Position numbers and translations under genes: made by a program
Source of the DNA: Burkholderia sp. D-99
GTDB taxonomy: Bacteria > Pseudomonadota > Gammaproteobacteria > Burkholderiales > Burkholderiaceae
NCBI RefSeq assembly: GCF_011605345.1
Contig: NZ_JAAOXM010000002.1
Location: forward strand, 1-64,000
DNA length: 64,000 bases
Direction: 5' to 3'
Shown here: piece after piece, positions 55,470-63,880 of the stretch
Numbering within the stretch: the stretch's first letter is position 1
Layout of the letters: each line of letters opens with the position of its first letter
Notes under the pieces: model-generated
Told to the model about the DNA's origin: nothing
The model's input: only the letters and a program-made list of their open reading frames with translations
The model's database searches: none

Positions 55470-57053
55470 TTACCCGCGCGCGTGCTGCGCGGACACTTCC
55501 TGCAGGTCGAGGTCGCGTTCGAGCGCGTGCAGCATTTCGTCGTGGATGCGCCCCGATCGGTGCAGGCGCAACAATTCCACGCGTCCGGCCTTGATCGCGG
55601 CCAGCACGACGTCGTAGTGCGCGGTACGCACTTCTGCCGGGTATGCCGGCTCGTCCTTCGCCCGCTCGGTCAATTCCGCGCGATACGTGTACTGCTCGAG
55701 CAGGCGCGGATGGATCACGACCCCGTTCTCGTCGCGTACGAGCGGCTGGATCGCCGCGAGTTGCGCAGCCTCGACGTACGCCCACGTCTGCGGCTCGGTC
55801 AGGTGATGCGCCGCGCGTTCTTCACGCTGCGGCAGGCGCAGCAGCCGGATCAACGGCCCGATCGTCGTGCCCTGCAGCAGCACGGTGACGAGGATCACCG
55901 CGAACGACGCGACCAGGATCACGTCGCGGCCGGGCATCGCCTCGGGCAGCGACAGCGCGATCGCCAGCGTGACGACGCCGCGCATCCCGGCCCAGCTCAT
56001 GATTGTCGCGGCCTTCCAGTCGGGCGCTTCGCCGCGCCGCGCGATCCCGCGCACCGGCCACTTCAGCATCTCGACCGCGTAGATCCACACGAAGCGCGAC
56101 ACGATCACCGCCGCCAGCACCGCGAGCATCGGCGGCACCATCGTGGCAAGCACCTGCTCGAAGCCGCCGAGCCGGTGGATCGCGCCGCGCAGCGACAGCC
56201 CGATCAGCACGAACACCATCGCTTCGAGCAGGAACACGATGACCTGCCAGAACGCGGTGCCGCGCGTGCGCACGGCCGCCGAGAACACCTCGTGCTGATG
56301 CCAGCCGATGATCATGCCGGCCGTGACGGTGGCGATCACGCCGGACACCTCGACCATTTCGCCCGCGATATAGGCGATCCAGCCGGCAATCACCGCGACG
56401 GTGATCACGAGATAGTCGTCGTCGAGCTGCTTCAGGAACCACACGACGAGCTTGCCGACCGCGAAGCCGATCGCCACGCCGCCGAGCCCGAGCTCCGCGA
56501 AGCGCACGACCGCGTGCTCGACGCTGAACGCGCCGGTGAGTGCCGCCGCGACCGCGAAGCGAAACAGCACGAGGCCCGCCGCATCGTTCAGCAAGCTCTC
56601 GCCTTCGAGCAGCACCATCAGCCGGCGCGGCAGCGCGACGCGTTCGAGCACGGCCTTCGCGGCAACGGCGTCGGGCGGCGACACGATCGCGCCGAGCGCG
56701 AAGCACGCGGCCCACGGCAGTGACGGCGCCACCCAGTGCACGGCGAAGCCGACCGCGAACGTCGTGAACACGACCGCACCGATCGCCAGCAGCAGGATGC
56801 CGCCGACGTTGCGCTTGAACTCCTCCCACACCGAGAAGTACGCGCCATCCATCAGCAGCGGCGGCAGGAACACCAGCAGCACCAGTTCGGGATCGAGATT
56901 GATCGGCGGCAGGCCGGGGATGAACGCGATGCCGATGCCGCCGACCAGCAGCGCGGCCGCGGGCGGCAACCGCAGCCGCTTGGCGAGGCATTCGAGCGCG
57001 ACGATCGCGAGGAATGACAACAAAACCAGCTTGAATGCCGAGACGGGAGACAT
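55470..57053 (-). CDS. CPA1 Na+/H+ antiporter (NhaP-like)
   Basis: A 527-residue protein with about twelve hydrophobic helices in its first 410 residues. CPA1 marks are visible: LPPLLMDGAYF in helix 3, the ND-type ion-binding pair in ESLLNDAAGLVLF, and SWAGMRGVVTLAIALSLPE in the central part. The C-terminal cytoplasmic tail of about 110 residues is charged and helical, as in regulated NhaP members. The ATG at 57053 gives a short N-terminus. It stands alone, 240 nt from the aldehyde dehydrogenase gene. Confidence 0.9.
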   Translation of the reverse strand: MSPVSAFKLVLLSFLAIVALECLAKRLRLPPAAALLVGGIGIAFIPGLPPINLDPELVLLVFLPPLLMDGAYFSVWEEFKRNVGGILLLAIGAVVFTTFAVGFAVHWVAPSLPWAACFALGAIVSPPDAVAAKAVLERVALPRRLMVLLEGESLLNDAAGLVLFRFAVAAALTGAFSVEHAVVRFAELGLGGVAIGFAVGKLVVWFLKQLDDDYLVITVAVIAGWIAYIAGEMVEVSGVIATVTAGMIIGWHQHEVFSAAVRTRGTAFWQVIVFLLEAMVFVLIGLSLRGAIHRLGGFEQVLATMVPPMLAVLAAVIVSRFVWIYAVEMLKWPVRGIARRGEAPDWKAATIMSWAGMRGVVTLAIALSLPEAMPGRDVILVASFAVILVTVLLQGTTIGPLIRLLRLPQREERAAHHLTEPQTWAYVEAAQLAAIQPLVRDENGVVIHPRLLEQYTYRAELTERAKDEPAYPAEVRTAHYDVVLAAIKAGRVELLRLHRSGRIHDEMLHALERDLDLQEVSAQHARG

Positions 57054-57294
57054 GAATCGACCTCGTGAAGAATGAATTCGCGCGTTCCGGCGTCGTACCC
57101 CGGTCGGCAGTTTCGCGCGATTACATCACGAGGCGAGTGCCGCAGTCGAGCGCGTTCTGGCGGCCCGCCACGCGGTGCGGGCACGATGCAAGCCCGGCGC
57201 CGGCCCGCTGCGCGCAACGCCATGAAAAACGGCACGCGGGCCGGCCCGATCGCCTGCCCGCGTGCCGTCGCGGCACCGCGCTGCCCGCCCCGCG

Positions 57295-58728
57295 TTACCG
57301 GCGCCGCACGACCATCAGCCGCGGCTCGGTCATGTCCTCGATCGCGTAGCGGATCCCTTCGCGGCCGAGGCCCGAATCCTTCACGCCACCGTACGGCATG
57401 TTGTCGACGCGGAACGACGGCACGTCGTTGATCACGACGCCGCCGACCTCCAGCTCGTCCCACGCGCGCTGCGCATGCGTGAGCGAATCGGTGAACACGC
57501 CGGCCTGCAGCCCGAAGTCGCTGTCGTTGACGCGCGCGAGCGCATCGTCGAACCGGTCGAACTTCTCGAGGATCGCAACGGGGCCGAACGCCTCCTTCCG
57601 GTAGAGGTCCTGCTCGTGCCCGACGTCTTCCAGCAGCGTCGCCTCGAACATCGCACCGTCGACCTTGCCGCCCGCGACGATCTTCGCGCCCGACGCGACG
57701 GCCGCGTCCATCCATCCCGACAGCCGGCGCGATTCGGATTCGGAAATCATCGGGCCGACGAACGTCGACGGATCCTTCGGATCGCCCATCTTCAGCGATC
57801 GCGTCTTCGCGATCAGCTTCTCGCGCAGCGCGTCGTACAGGTCGGCATGCACGAGGATCCGCTGCACGCCGATGCAGCTCTGGCCCGACTGGTAATACGC
57901 GCCGAACGCGAGACGCTCGACCACGTAGTCGAGCCGGTCGCGTTGATCCGCATCGACGATCGCGGCCGCGTTGCCGCCGAGCTCCAGCACGACTTTCTTC
58001 TTGCCGGCCTTCTCCTTCAGCGCCCAGCCGACCGCCGGCGAGCCCGTGAACGACAACAGCTTGAAACGCTCGTCGGTCGTGAACAGGTCGGCGCCGTCGC
58101 GATGCGCGGGCAGCACCGAGAACGCGCCCTTCGGCAAATCGGTTTCCGCGAGTACCTCGCCGATGATCAGCGCGCCGATCGGCGTGCGGCTCGCAGGCTT
58201 CAGCACGAACGGACAGCCGGCCGCGAGCGCGGGCGCAACCTTGTGCGCGGCGAGGTTCAGCGGAAAGTTGAACGGCGAGATGAACGAGCACGGGCCGACC
58301 GGCACGCGCTTCACGTACCCCGTATAACCCTGCGCTCGCGCGGAGATTTCGAGGTTGACGATCTCGCCGTCGATGCGCACCGATTCCTCGGCGGCCACGC
58401 GGAACGTGTCGATCAGCCGCGTCACTTCGCCCTTCGAATCGTTGATCGGCTTGCCGGCCTCGATGCACAGTGCCTCGGCCAGTTCGTCGAAGCGTTCGCG
58501 AAAACGGGCGACGCAATGGTCGAGCACGGCCTGCCGCTTGTAGGCCGGCAGCTCGCGCATCGGCTTCGCGGCGTCGACTGCCGCGCCGATCGCCGCGTCG
58601 ATGGCCTTCGCATCGGCCAGCGCGACGCGCGTCGCGACCTTGCCGCTGAACTTGTCCGTCACTTCCAGATCGGTGTTCGCGTAAACCGCCTCGTTGGCGA
58701 GGTAATACGGGTAGGCTTCCTTCAACAT
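57295..58728 (-). CDS. NAD(P)-dependent aldehyde dehydrogenase
   Basis: A 477-residue ALDH. The oxyanion Asn is in SFISPFNFPLNLAAH, the cofactor loop FTGSPAVGW follows, the catalytic Glu is in LELGGNAAAIV, and the catalytic Cys is in YQSGQSCIGVQRI. EAFGPVAIL is the C-terminal family motif. The ATG at 58728 follows AAGGAG and gives the family length. It is 29 nt downstream of the ThDP enzyme gene on the same strand, so the two probably act in one catabolic route, with the aldehyde as a shared intermediate. Confidence 0.92.
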   Translation of the reverse strand: MLKEAYPYYLANEAVYANTDLEVTDKFSGKVATRVALADAKAIDAAIGAAVDAAKPMRELPAYKRQAVLDHCVARFRERFDELAEALCIEAGKPINDSKGEVTRLIDTFRVAAEESVRIDGEIVNLEISARAQGYTGYVKRVPVGPCSFISPFNFPLNLAAHKVAPALAAGCPFVLKPASRTPIGALIIGEVLAETDLPKGAFSVLPAHRDGADLFTTDERFKLLSFTGSPAVGWALKEKAGKKKVVLELGGNAAAIVDADQRDRLDYVVERLAFGAYYQSGQSCIGVQRILVHADLYDALREKLIAKTRSLKMGDPKDPSTFVGPMISESESRRLSGWMDAAVASGAKIVAGGKVDGAMFEATLLEDVGHEQDLYRKEAFGPVAILEKFDRFDDALARVNDSDFGLQAGVFTDSLTHAQRAWDELEVGGVVINDVPSFRVDNMPYGGVKDSGLGREGIRYAIEDMTEPRLMVVRRR

Positions 58729-58757
58729 GGAACGACTCCTTCCTGTGAACGGGGAAT

Positions 58758-60398
58758 TCAGAGCTGCGCCGACAGGCGCTTGATCTCGCGGTTCAGCACG
58801 CGCTCGTTGTCCGAATAGTCGATCGGCACGTCGATCACGTGCACGCCCGGCGACGAGAAACACTCGCGCAGCAGCGGCTCGAGATCGTCGGCCGATTCGA
58901 CGCGGTGCCCGTGCGCGCCGTAGCTTTGCGCATACGCGACGAAATCGGGGTTCTGCAGCGTCATCGCGAAATCGGGGAAGTTCATGTTCTCCTGCTTCCA
59001 GCGGATCATCCCGAACGCGTCGTCGCGCAGGATCATCACGACGAGGTCGAGCTTCAGCCGCACGGCCGTTTCGAGCTCCTGCGAATTCATCATGAAACCG
59101 CCGTCGCCGCACACGGCAATCACCTTGCGCTGCGGATGCACGATCTTGGTCGCGATCGCCGACGGCAGGCCTGCGCCCATCGACGCGAGCGCGTTGTCGA
59201 GCAGCAGCGAATTCGGCTCGTGCGCGCGCCAGTAGCGCGCGAACCAGATCTTGTACATCCCGTTGTCGAGACAGACGATGCCGTCGACCGGCAGCGCGTT
59301 GTAAAGATCGTTGACGATCCGCACCGGATACATCGGGAAGCGCGGATCGTGCTGGCCCTTCTCCAGATGGGCGTCGAAATGCTCCTTGATCATCGCGAAG
59401 CGCGCGAAATCCCAGTGCGGCTGCGGCGCGATCGCTTCCGTCATCTGCCACACCGCGTTCGCGATGTCGCCGACCACCTCGATCTGCGGGAAATAGACGG
59501 GATCGACCTGCGCGCCGAGGAAGTTCACGTGGATCACGGTCTTGTCGTCCGCGCGCATGAAGAACGGCGGCTTCTCGATCACGTCGTGGCCGACGTTGAT
59601 GATGCAGTCGGCATGCTCGATCGCGCGGTGTACGAAGTCGCCGTCGGACAGCGTCGCGTTGCCGAGCCACAGCGGATGCGACTCGTCGATCACGCCCTTG
59701 CCCATCTGCGTCGTGAAGAACGGGATGCCCGTCTTGTCGACGAATTCGCCGAGGATCTTGCGGGTCGTCTTGCGGTTGCCGCCCGCGCCGATCATCAGCA
59801 GCGGATGGCGCGCGGCCTGGATCGCGTCGACCGCGTGCGCGACCGCCTTTTCCTCGGCCACCGGCCGCCGGCTGTAGCTGCGCGGGATCGGCTTGCCGTC
59901 ACCCTCCTCGTGTGCGATGTCTTCCGGCAGTTCGAGGTGTGCGGCGCCCGGACGCTCCTCCTCCGCGCGACGGAACGCCTCGCGTACGGCCGACGGGATG
60001 TTGCCGATCGACACGATCTGCCGCGTGAACTTCGTGAGCGGCTGCATCATGTCGACCACGTCGACGATCTGGAAGTGGCCCTGCTTGCTGGACTTGATCG
60101 GCTTCTGCCCGGTGATCATCAGCATCGGCATCCCGCCGAGCTGCGCATACGCGGCGGCCGTCACGAAATTCGTCGCGCCGGGCCCGAGCGTGGCGATACA
60201 CACGCCGGTGCGGCCCGTCAGGCGGCCGTAGGTGGCGGCCATGAACCCGGCCGCCTGCTCGTGCCGGGTCAGCACGAGCTTGATCTTCGATCGCCGCAGC
60301 GATTCGAGCAGATCGAGGTTTTCTTCGCCTGGAATGCCGAACACGTACTCGACGCCTTCGGCTTCCAGCGCCTTCACGAACAGATCCGATGCTTTCAT
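58758..60398 (-). CDS. ThDP-dependent acetolactate synthase-like enzyme
   Basis: A 546-residue thiamine diphosphate enzyme of the AlsS/IlvB family. The catalytic Glu lies in LVLTRHEQAAGFMAATYGR (about residue 50). The ThDP/Mg motif runs from GDGGFMMN to DDAFGMIRW-containing text near the end (about 435-470). GPGATNFVTAAAYA follows the Glu region. The C-terminus has the variant YSDNERV found in AlsS-type catabolic synthases. No IlvN regulatory subunit gene is near, and it is paired with an aldehyde dehydrogenase, so a role outside branched-chain synthesis is likely. The ATG at 60398 fits the family start (KASDLFVKALE). Confidence 0.88.
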   Translation of the reverse strand: MKASDLFVKALEAEGVEYVFGIPGEENLDLLESLRRSKIKLVLTRHEQAAGFMAATYGRLTGRTGVCIATLGPGATNFVTAAAYAQLGGMPMLMITGQKPIKSSKQGHFQIVDVVDMMQPLTKFTRQIVSIGNIPSAVREAFRRAEEERPGAAHLELPEDIAHEEGDGKPIPRSYSRRPVAEEKAVAHAVDAIQAARHPLLMIGAGGNRKTTRKILGEFVDKTGIPFFTTQMGKGVIDESHPLWLGNATLSDGDFVHRAIEHADCIINVGHDVIEKPPFFMRADDKTVIHVNFLGAQVDPVYFPQIEVVGDIANAVWQMTEAIAPQPHWDFARFAMIKEHFDAHLEKGQHDPRFPMYPVRIVNDLYNALPVDGIVCLDNGMYKIWFARYWRAHEPNSLLLDNALASMGAGLPSAIATKIVHPQRKVIAVCGDGGFMMNSQELETAVRLKLDLVVMILRDDAFGMIRWKQENMNFPDFAMTLQNPDFVAYAQSYGAHGHRVESADDLEPLLRECFSSPGVHVIDVPIDYSDNERVLNREIKRLSAQL

Positions 60399-60725
60399 GG
60401 GGGACTCTCGGTTGATGCCGCCTGCCCGGCCTACGGACACGCAGCGTTCAGAACGCGCGCCGGCCTACGGCACGCGGACGCTTTACCTACTGGACACAAA
60501 CCACGGCACTGCCCGCCGCGCAACACGCGATACGCGGCGGCGCCTCCGGATTCCGGAGGACAAACGGATCCGCCCGCGCGCGGCAAGCGCGCGGGCGGCA
60601 AGGACGTTTTTGATTGTAGACGGATTCGGGAAATGTCGACTTCGGCCGAACGGCCATTTGGCGCCCAAACGAAGCAGGCGGCCCTAATGTAGCGGCAACG
60701 GAACAGCCCGATACACCTGTGAACC
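60399..60725. promoter_or_regulatory. Hairpin-bearing leader region of the ThDP enzyme gene
   Basis: This 327-bp gap contains two strong hairpins: a 12-bp perfect stem (60570-60581 with 60587-60598, 5-nt loop) and a palindrome of CCTCCGG (60543-60549) with CCGGAGG (60553-60559). A T-run follows the first at 60609 on the plus strand. No gene on that strand lies upstream, so they are more likely part of the leftward leader or a stop for stray transcription. No sensing RNA family was recognised. Confidence 0.4.
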
Positions 60726-61064
60726 ATGGTTGACATACTGCAATCAATGCCCTACAGTGCGCCTACGTTCAGCATCCGGACCACCGCCGTCTTCGACGCA
60801 TGGTTTGCCGGCCTGCAGGATCGCGTCGCAAAGCGCCGCGTCCAGGCGCGCATCGACCGCCTGTCGATGGGTAATCCGGGCGACTGGAAATCCGCCGGCT
60901 CGCCGGTCGTCGAAATGCGGATCGACCATGGCCCCGGATATCGCGTCTACTACGTCCGGCGCGGAACGATCTGGGTCATCCTGCTCTGCGGCGGCGATAA
61001 GTCGACGCAACAGGCCGACATACGCGCCGCGCACGCGATGCTCGCGCATCTCGACATGGAGTAA
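60726..61064 (+). CDS. RelE/ParE-superfamily toxin (HigB-like)
   Basis: A 112-residue protein of the HigB/Gp49 branch (addiction module killer protein). Family features are FDAWFAGLQDRVAKRRVQARIDRL near the start, and the C-terminal strands VVEMRIDHGPGYRVYYVRRG and VILLCGGDKSTQQADI. Such toxins cleave mRNA on the ribosome. The ATG at 60726 begins the frame; another at 60747 is also possible. Its stop is three bases before the antitoxin ATG. Confidence 0.85.
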   Translation: MVDILQSMPYSAPTFSIRTTAVFDAWFAGLQDRVAKRRVQARIDRLSMGNPGDWKSAGSPVVEMRIDHGPGYRVYYVRRGTIWVILLCGGDKSTQQADIRAAHAMLAHLDME

Positions 61065-61067
61065 TCG

Positions 61068-61367
61068 ATGGACAAGATCAGCACCCGGCCGTGGGATTCG
61101 GCCGACCATCTGAAGACCGAAGACGACATGGCCGACTACTTCGAAGCGTGCCTGCAGGAAGCCGGCGACGATCCGGCCTTCATCGCGCACGCGCTCGGGG
61201 TAATCGCACGCGCACGCGGCATGTCGCAGGTCGCGCGCGATGCGGGCCTGTCGCGTGAAGGGCTATACAAGGCGCTGTCGCACGACGGCAACCCGAGCTT
61301 CGGCACCATCCTGAAGGTCATCAAGGCGCTCGGCCTGCAACTGCACGGCTCGAAAGCGCACGCATGA
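61068..61367 (+). CDS. HTH antitoxin (addiction module antidote)
   Basis: A 99-residue XRE-like protein. The HTH lies in MSQVARDAGLSREGLYKALS, preceded by a short helix (FIAHALGVIARARG) and followed by FGTILKVIKALGLQL. It would bind and silence the upstream toxin and repress the operon. The ATG at 61068 overlaps nothing but has GGAG seven bases upstream and lies three bases after the toxin stop. The toxin-first order is typical of HigBA-like modules. Confidence 0.87.
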   Translation: MDKISTRPWDSADHLKTEDDMADYFEACLQEAGDDPAFIAHALGVIARARGMSQVARDAGLSREGLYKALSHDGNPSFGTILKVIKALGLQLHGSKAHA

Positions 61368-61407
61368 CGCGCGGGCACGGCCCGTCCCGCCTTCCGCGCG
61401 ATGTCCG

Positions 61408-61515
61408 TGACCGCGTCAATGCAACCACCCGGCCGCAGCGCGGCACCAGCGGCACCAGCGACACCAGATACAATCCAAGCCCGATCAGCCCGCCGACCAG
61501 CGTGTCGTTGATGCA
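61408..61515 (-). pseudogene. Remnant of the DUF445 gene 3' end
   Basis: This stretch nearly repeats the end of the DUF445 gene (62375-62475): both contain GTCAATGCAACCACCCGGCC and later AGCGACACCAGATACAA. In translation it reads INDTLVGGLIGLGLYLVSLV, the same as the true C-terminal segment with one change, but then frameshifts and has a 9-bp insertion. It is a fragment only, with no start or body, and indicates that the intervening DNA was inserted or duplicated here. Confidence 0.75.
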
Positions 61516-61720
61516 ATAGATCGTCCGAATGGCATATCGGCCCCGTAAAGGCAACGTGCGCCCCTATACTCGTCGGGACGACGGCAACCGGCCGGCATGC
61601 ATTGGCGACACCGGCCATCGCGTGATGATCTCACCAATTCCCTATCAATCAGGATTCCTATTGGTTATTTCACGTAGAGGCACTTCGACGTAAGCGTCGT
61701 CGAAATCATTTCACCCCTAT

Positions 61721-61745
61721 TGACGTATTACGTCAAACGTAATAC
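61721..61745. promoter_or_regulatory. Nested palindromic operator of the second toxin-antitoxin module
   Basis: TGACGTATTACGTCA (61721-61735) is a perfect 7-1-7 palindrome. GTATTACGT (61725-61733) with ACGTAATAC (61737-61745) gives a second, overlapping 9-bp inverted repeat. Both lie immediately upstream of the toxin start, where the HigA repressor is expected to bind. Confidence 0.65.
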
Positions 61746-61755
61746 CATGCCCGTA

Positions 61756-62034
61756 ATGATCAGATCGTTCCGATGCAAAGATACCCGGTTGCTGTTTGCC
61801 GGAGAATCACCAAAGCGCTTCCGTACGATCGAAACCGTTGCTACCCGGAAACTGCAAATGGTCGCCGCCGCGAAAGAATTGCGCGACTTGCGGGCACCGC
61901 CCGGCAACCGGCTCGAAGCATTGCAAGGCGATCGGGATGGTCAGCACAGCATCCGAATCAACGAACAATGGCGGATCTGTTTCGTATGGAGTGACGATGG
62001 CCCGACCCAGGTCGAGATCGTCGACTATCACTGA
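61756..62034 (+). CDS. higB: HigB toxin, RelE/ParE superfamily
   Basis: A 92-residue HigB. The family start MIRSFRCKDTRLLF matches exactly, followed by LRAPPGNRLEALQGDRDGQH and SIRINEQWRICFVW, then VEIVDYH at the end. These include the conserved basic and aromatic residues used in ribosome-dependent mRNA cleavage. The ATG at 61756 was chosen from the family start; an ATG at 61747 would add three residues. It is followed 12 nt later by higA. Confidence 0.92.
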   Translation: MIRSFRCKDTRLLFAGESPKRFRTIETVATRKLQMVAAAKELRDLRAPPGNRLEALQGDRDGQHSIRINEQWRICFVWSDDGPTQVEIVDYH

Positions 62035-62046
62035 CTGGAGCTTTGC

Positions 62047-62349
62047 ATGCTCAAGAATGGAATGCGCCCGATTCATCCGGGCGAAGTCCTGCGGGAAGAA
62101 TTCCTCGTTCCGCTGGACATGAGCGTCAACGCACTGTCGCTCGCGTTGAACGTGCCGGCGACACGCTTGCACGAAATCGTCAAGGAACGGCGCGGTATCA
62201 CGGCCGATACGGCTTACCGGCTCGCGCGCTACTTCGAGACGTCGCCGGAATTCTGGCTGAACCTGCAGACCGCCTACGATCTCAAGACACTGCCGACGCG
62301 CAGCGAGATCGACCGCAAGGTCGAACCGCGCGAGCGCACGCACGCGTAA
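62047..62349 (+). CDS. higA: HigA antitoxin, HTH type
   Basis: A 100-residue XRE-family antitoxin. The N-terminal RPIHPGEVLREEFLVPLDMS leads to the HTH LSLALNVPATRLHEIVKERR and the typical ITADTAYRLARYFETSPEFW. It neutralises HigB and represses the operon. The ATG at 62047 has GGAG six bases upstream. A few bases after its stop begins the DUF445 3' repeat and the convergent DUF445 gene. Confidence 0.92.
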   Translation: MLKNGMRPIHPGEVLREEFLVPLDMSVNALSLALNVPATRLHEIVKERRGITADTAYRLARYFETSPEFWLNLQTAYDLKTLPTRSEIDRKVEPRERTHA

Positions 62350-62382
62350 GCACCGCAGCCGCAGTTCGCCGGTGTGACTGCG

Positions 62383-63669
62383 TCAATGCAACCACCCGGC
62401 CGCCCAGCGCGGCACCAGCGACACCAGATACAACCCGAGCCCGATCAACCCGCCGACCAGCGTGCCGTTGATGCGGATGTATTGCAGATCCTTGCCGATG
62501 TTCAGCTCGATCTGCTGCGACATCTCGCGTGCATCCCAGTTGCGCACCGTGTCGCGGATATGGCGCATCAGGAAATCCGCGAAATCCGGCGCCATCTCGT
62601 GCACCGCCTTCTCGACGTGCTCGTTCAGCGACGCGCGCAATGCCGGGCTCTCCGCAAGCCGCGCACCGAGCCAGCCGCCGAGCGTCGCGGCCTGCCGGTG
62701 CAGTGCCGAATCGGGGCGCGCGAGATCGGCCTTCAGCCACGCGCGCAACTGATCCCACAAGTCGCGCACATACTCGTTGAACGCGGCGCCGTCGCGAACA
62801 TAGCGCTTGATCTCCTCGCCCTTCGCGATGAACACGGGATCGTGCTTCAACCGCTCGGTCAACCGCACGACCGTCCGGTCGAAGCGCTGCCGCAGCTCGT
62901 GCTCGGGGTCGGCCGCCACGCCCTCCAGCACGCGGCTCACCGCACTCGCGAGCATCCGCGCGCCGTTCTCGCCGAACCACTGCGTCGGCATGATCTTCTC
63001 GACCTTCGGGTACTGCGTCTTCAGCCATTCGACAATGAAGCCCGCGATCACCTCGCGGTTCTCCTCCTTGTCGAGCACGTCGACCACCTGTTCGATCGCA
63101 TCGTCGAGCAGCACCTGGTGGCGGCCGTCCTTCGTCAGCGTGTCGAGGATCGCGCCGGCCGATTGCGACAGGTCGACCCGGTCGATCACCGCGCGAAACG
63201 CATCGTGGACGAACGACTGGATCCGCGCGTCGTCGGTCATGTCGAGCGCGAAACTCATCAGCTTCGTCACATAGCCGCCGAGCGCATCGGTGTTCGCCGG
63301 CTCGCCGAGCCACGCGCCGAGTTTCTGCGCGGGATCGTGCTGGCGGATCTGCGCGGCGAGCGCGTCGGGGCCAAGGAATTTCTCGCGCACGAACACAGCG
63401 AGGTTGTCGGCGATCTTGTCCTTGTTCTTCGGAATGATCTCGGTATGACGCGACACGAATGGAATCGGCACACGGCGGAACAACGCGACGACCGCGAACC
63501 AGTCGGCGAGCGCGCCGACCATCGCGGCTTCGGCCACGGCCTTGAAACCGTCGACCCACGGGCCACGCGGCAACAGGATCGTCGTGACGAACACCGCGAC
63601 GGCGGCCAGCAGCAGCCACAGCGCGCGGCGCTTGCTTCGTTTCAGTTCGAGGGCTTTGTCAGGCGTCAT
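62383..63669 (-). CDS. DUF445 membrane protein
   Basis: A 428-residue protein of the DUF445 (YjiN/YheB-like) family. The N-terminus has two hydrophobic segments (LWLLLAAVAVFVTTILLP and VAEAAMVGALADWFAVVALF), a very long charged helical middle, and a last membrane segment GGLIGLGLYLVSLVPRW. ALADWFAVVALFRRVPIP is the family signature. Function is unknown. Its stop lies within the duplicated segment and its start (ATG at 63669) is 211 nt from the partial gene at the right edge. Confidence 0.9.
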   Translation of the reverse strand: MTPDKALELKRSKRRALWLLLAAVAVFVTTILLPRGPWVDGFKAVAEAAMVGALADWFAVVALFRRVPIPFVSRHTEIIPKNKDKIADNLAVFVREKFLGPDALAAQIRQHDPAQKLGAWLGEPANTDALGGYVTKLMSFALDMTDDARIQSFVHDAFRAVIDRVDLSQSAGAILDTLTKDGRHQVLLDDAIEQVVDVLDKEENREVIAGFIVEWLKTQYPKVEKIMPTQWFGENGARMLASAVSRVLEGVAADPEHELRQRFDRTVVRLTERLKHDPVFIAKGEEIKRYVRDGAAFNEYVRDLWDQLRAWLKADLARPDSALHRQAATLGGWLGARLAESPALRASLNEHVEKAVHEMAPDFADFLMRHIRDTVRNWDAREMSQQIELNIGKDLQYIRINGTLVGGLIGLGLYLVSLVPRWAAGWLH

Positions 63670-63880
63670 GGCGGCAGACGAATCGGCGATGCCGCTAATA
63701 TCCCCGATTTTCCACCGGCCGACAAACGCGCGGCATGACGCGCGACGGGCCCACGCGACCGCCGCCGCGCATCACGTCGCTCGTCACGTCACGCAACCGT
63801 CCTGCAAGCGCGCGGCCGGCGACGTCGGCGACGACACAATCCGTCCGCCGCGCCGGCCTTGCTCGTCGCGCCTGCCGCCG

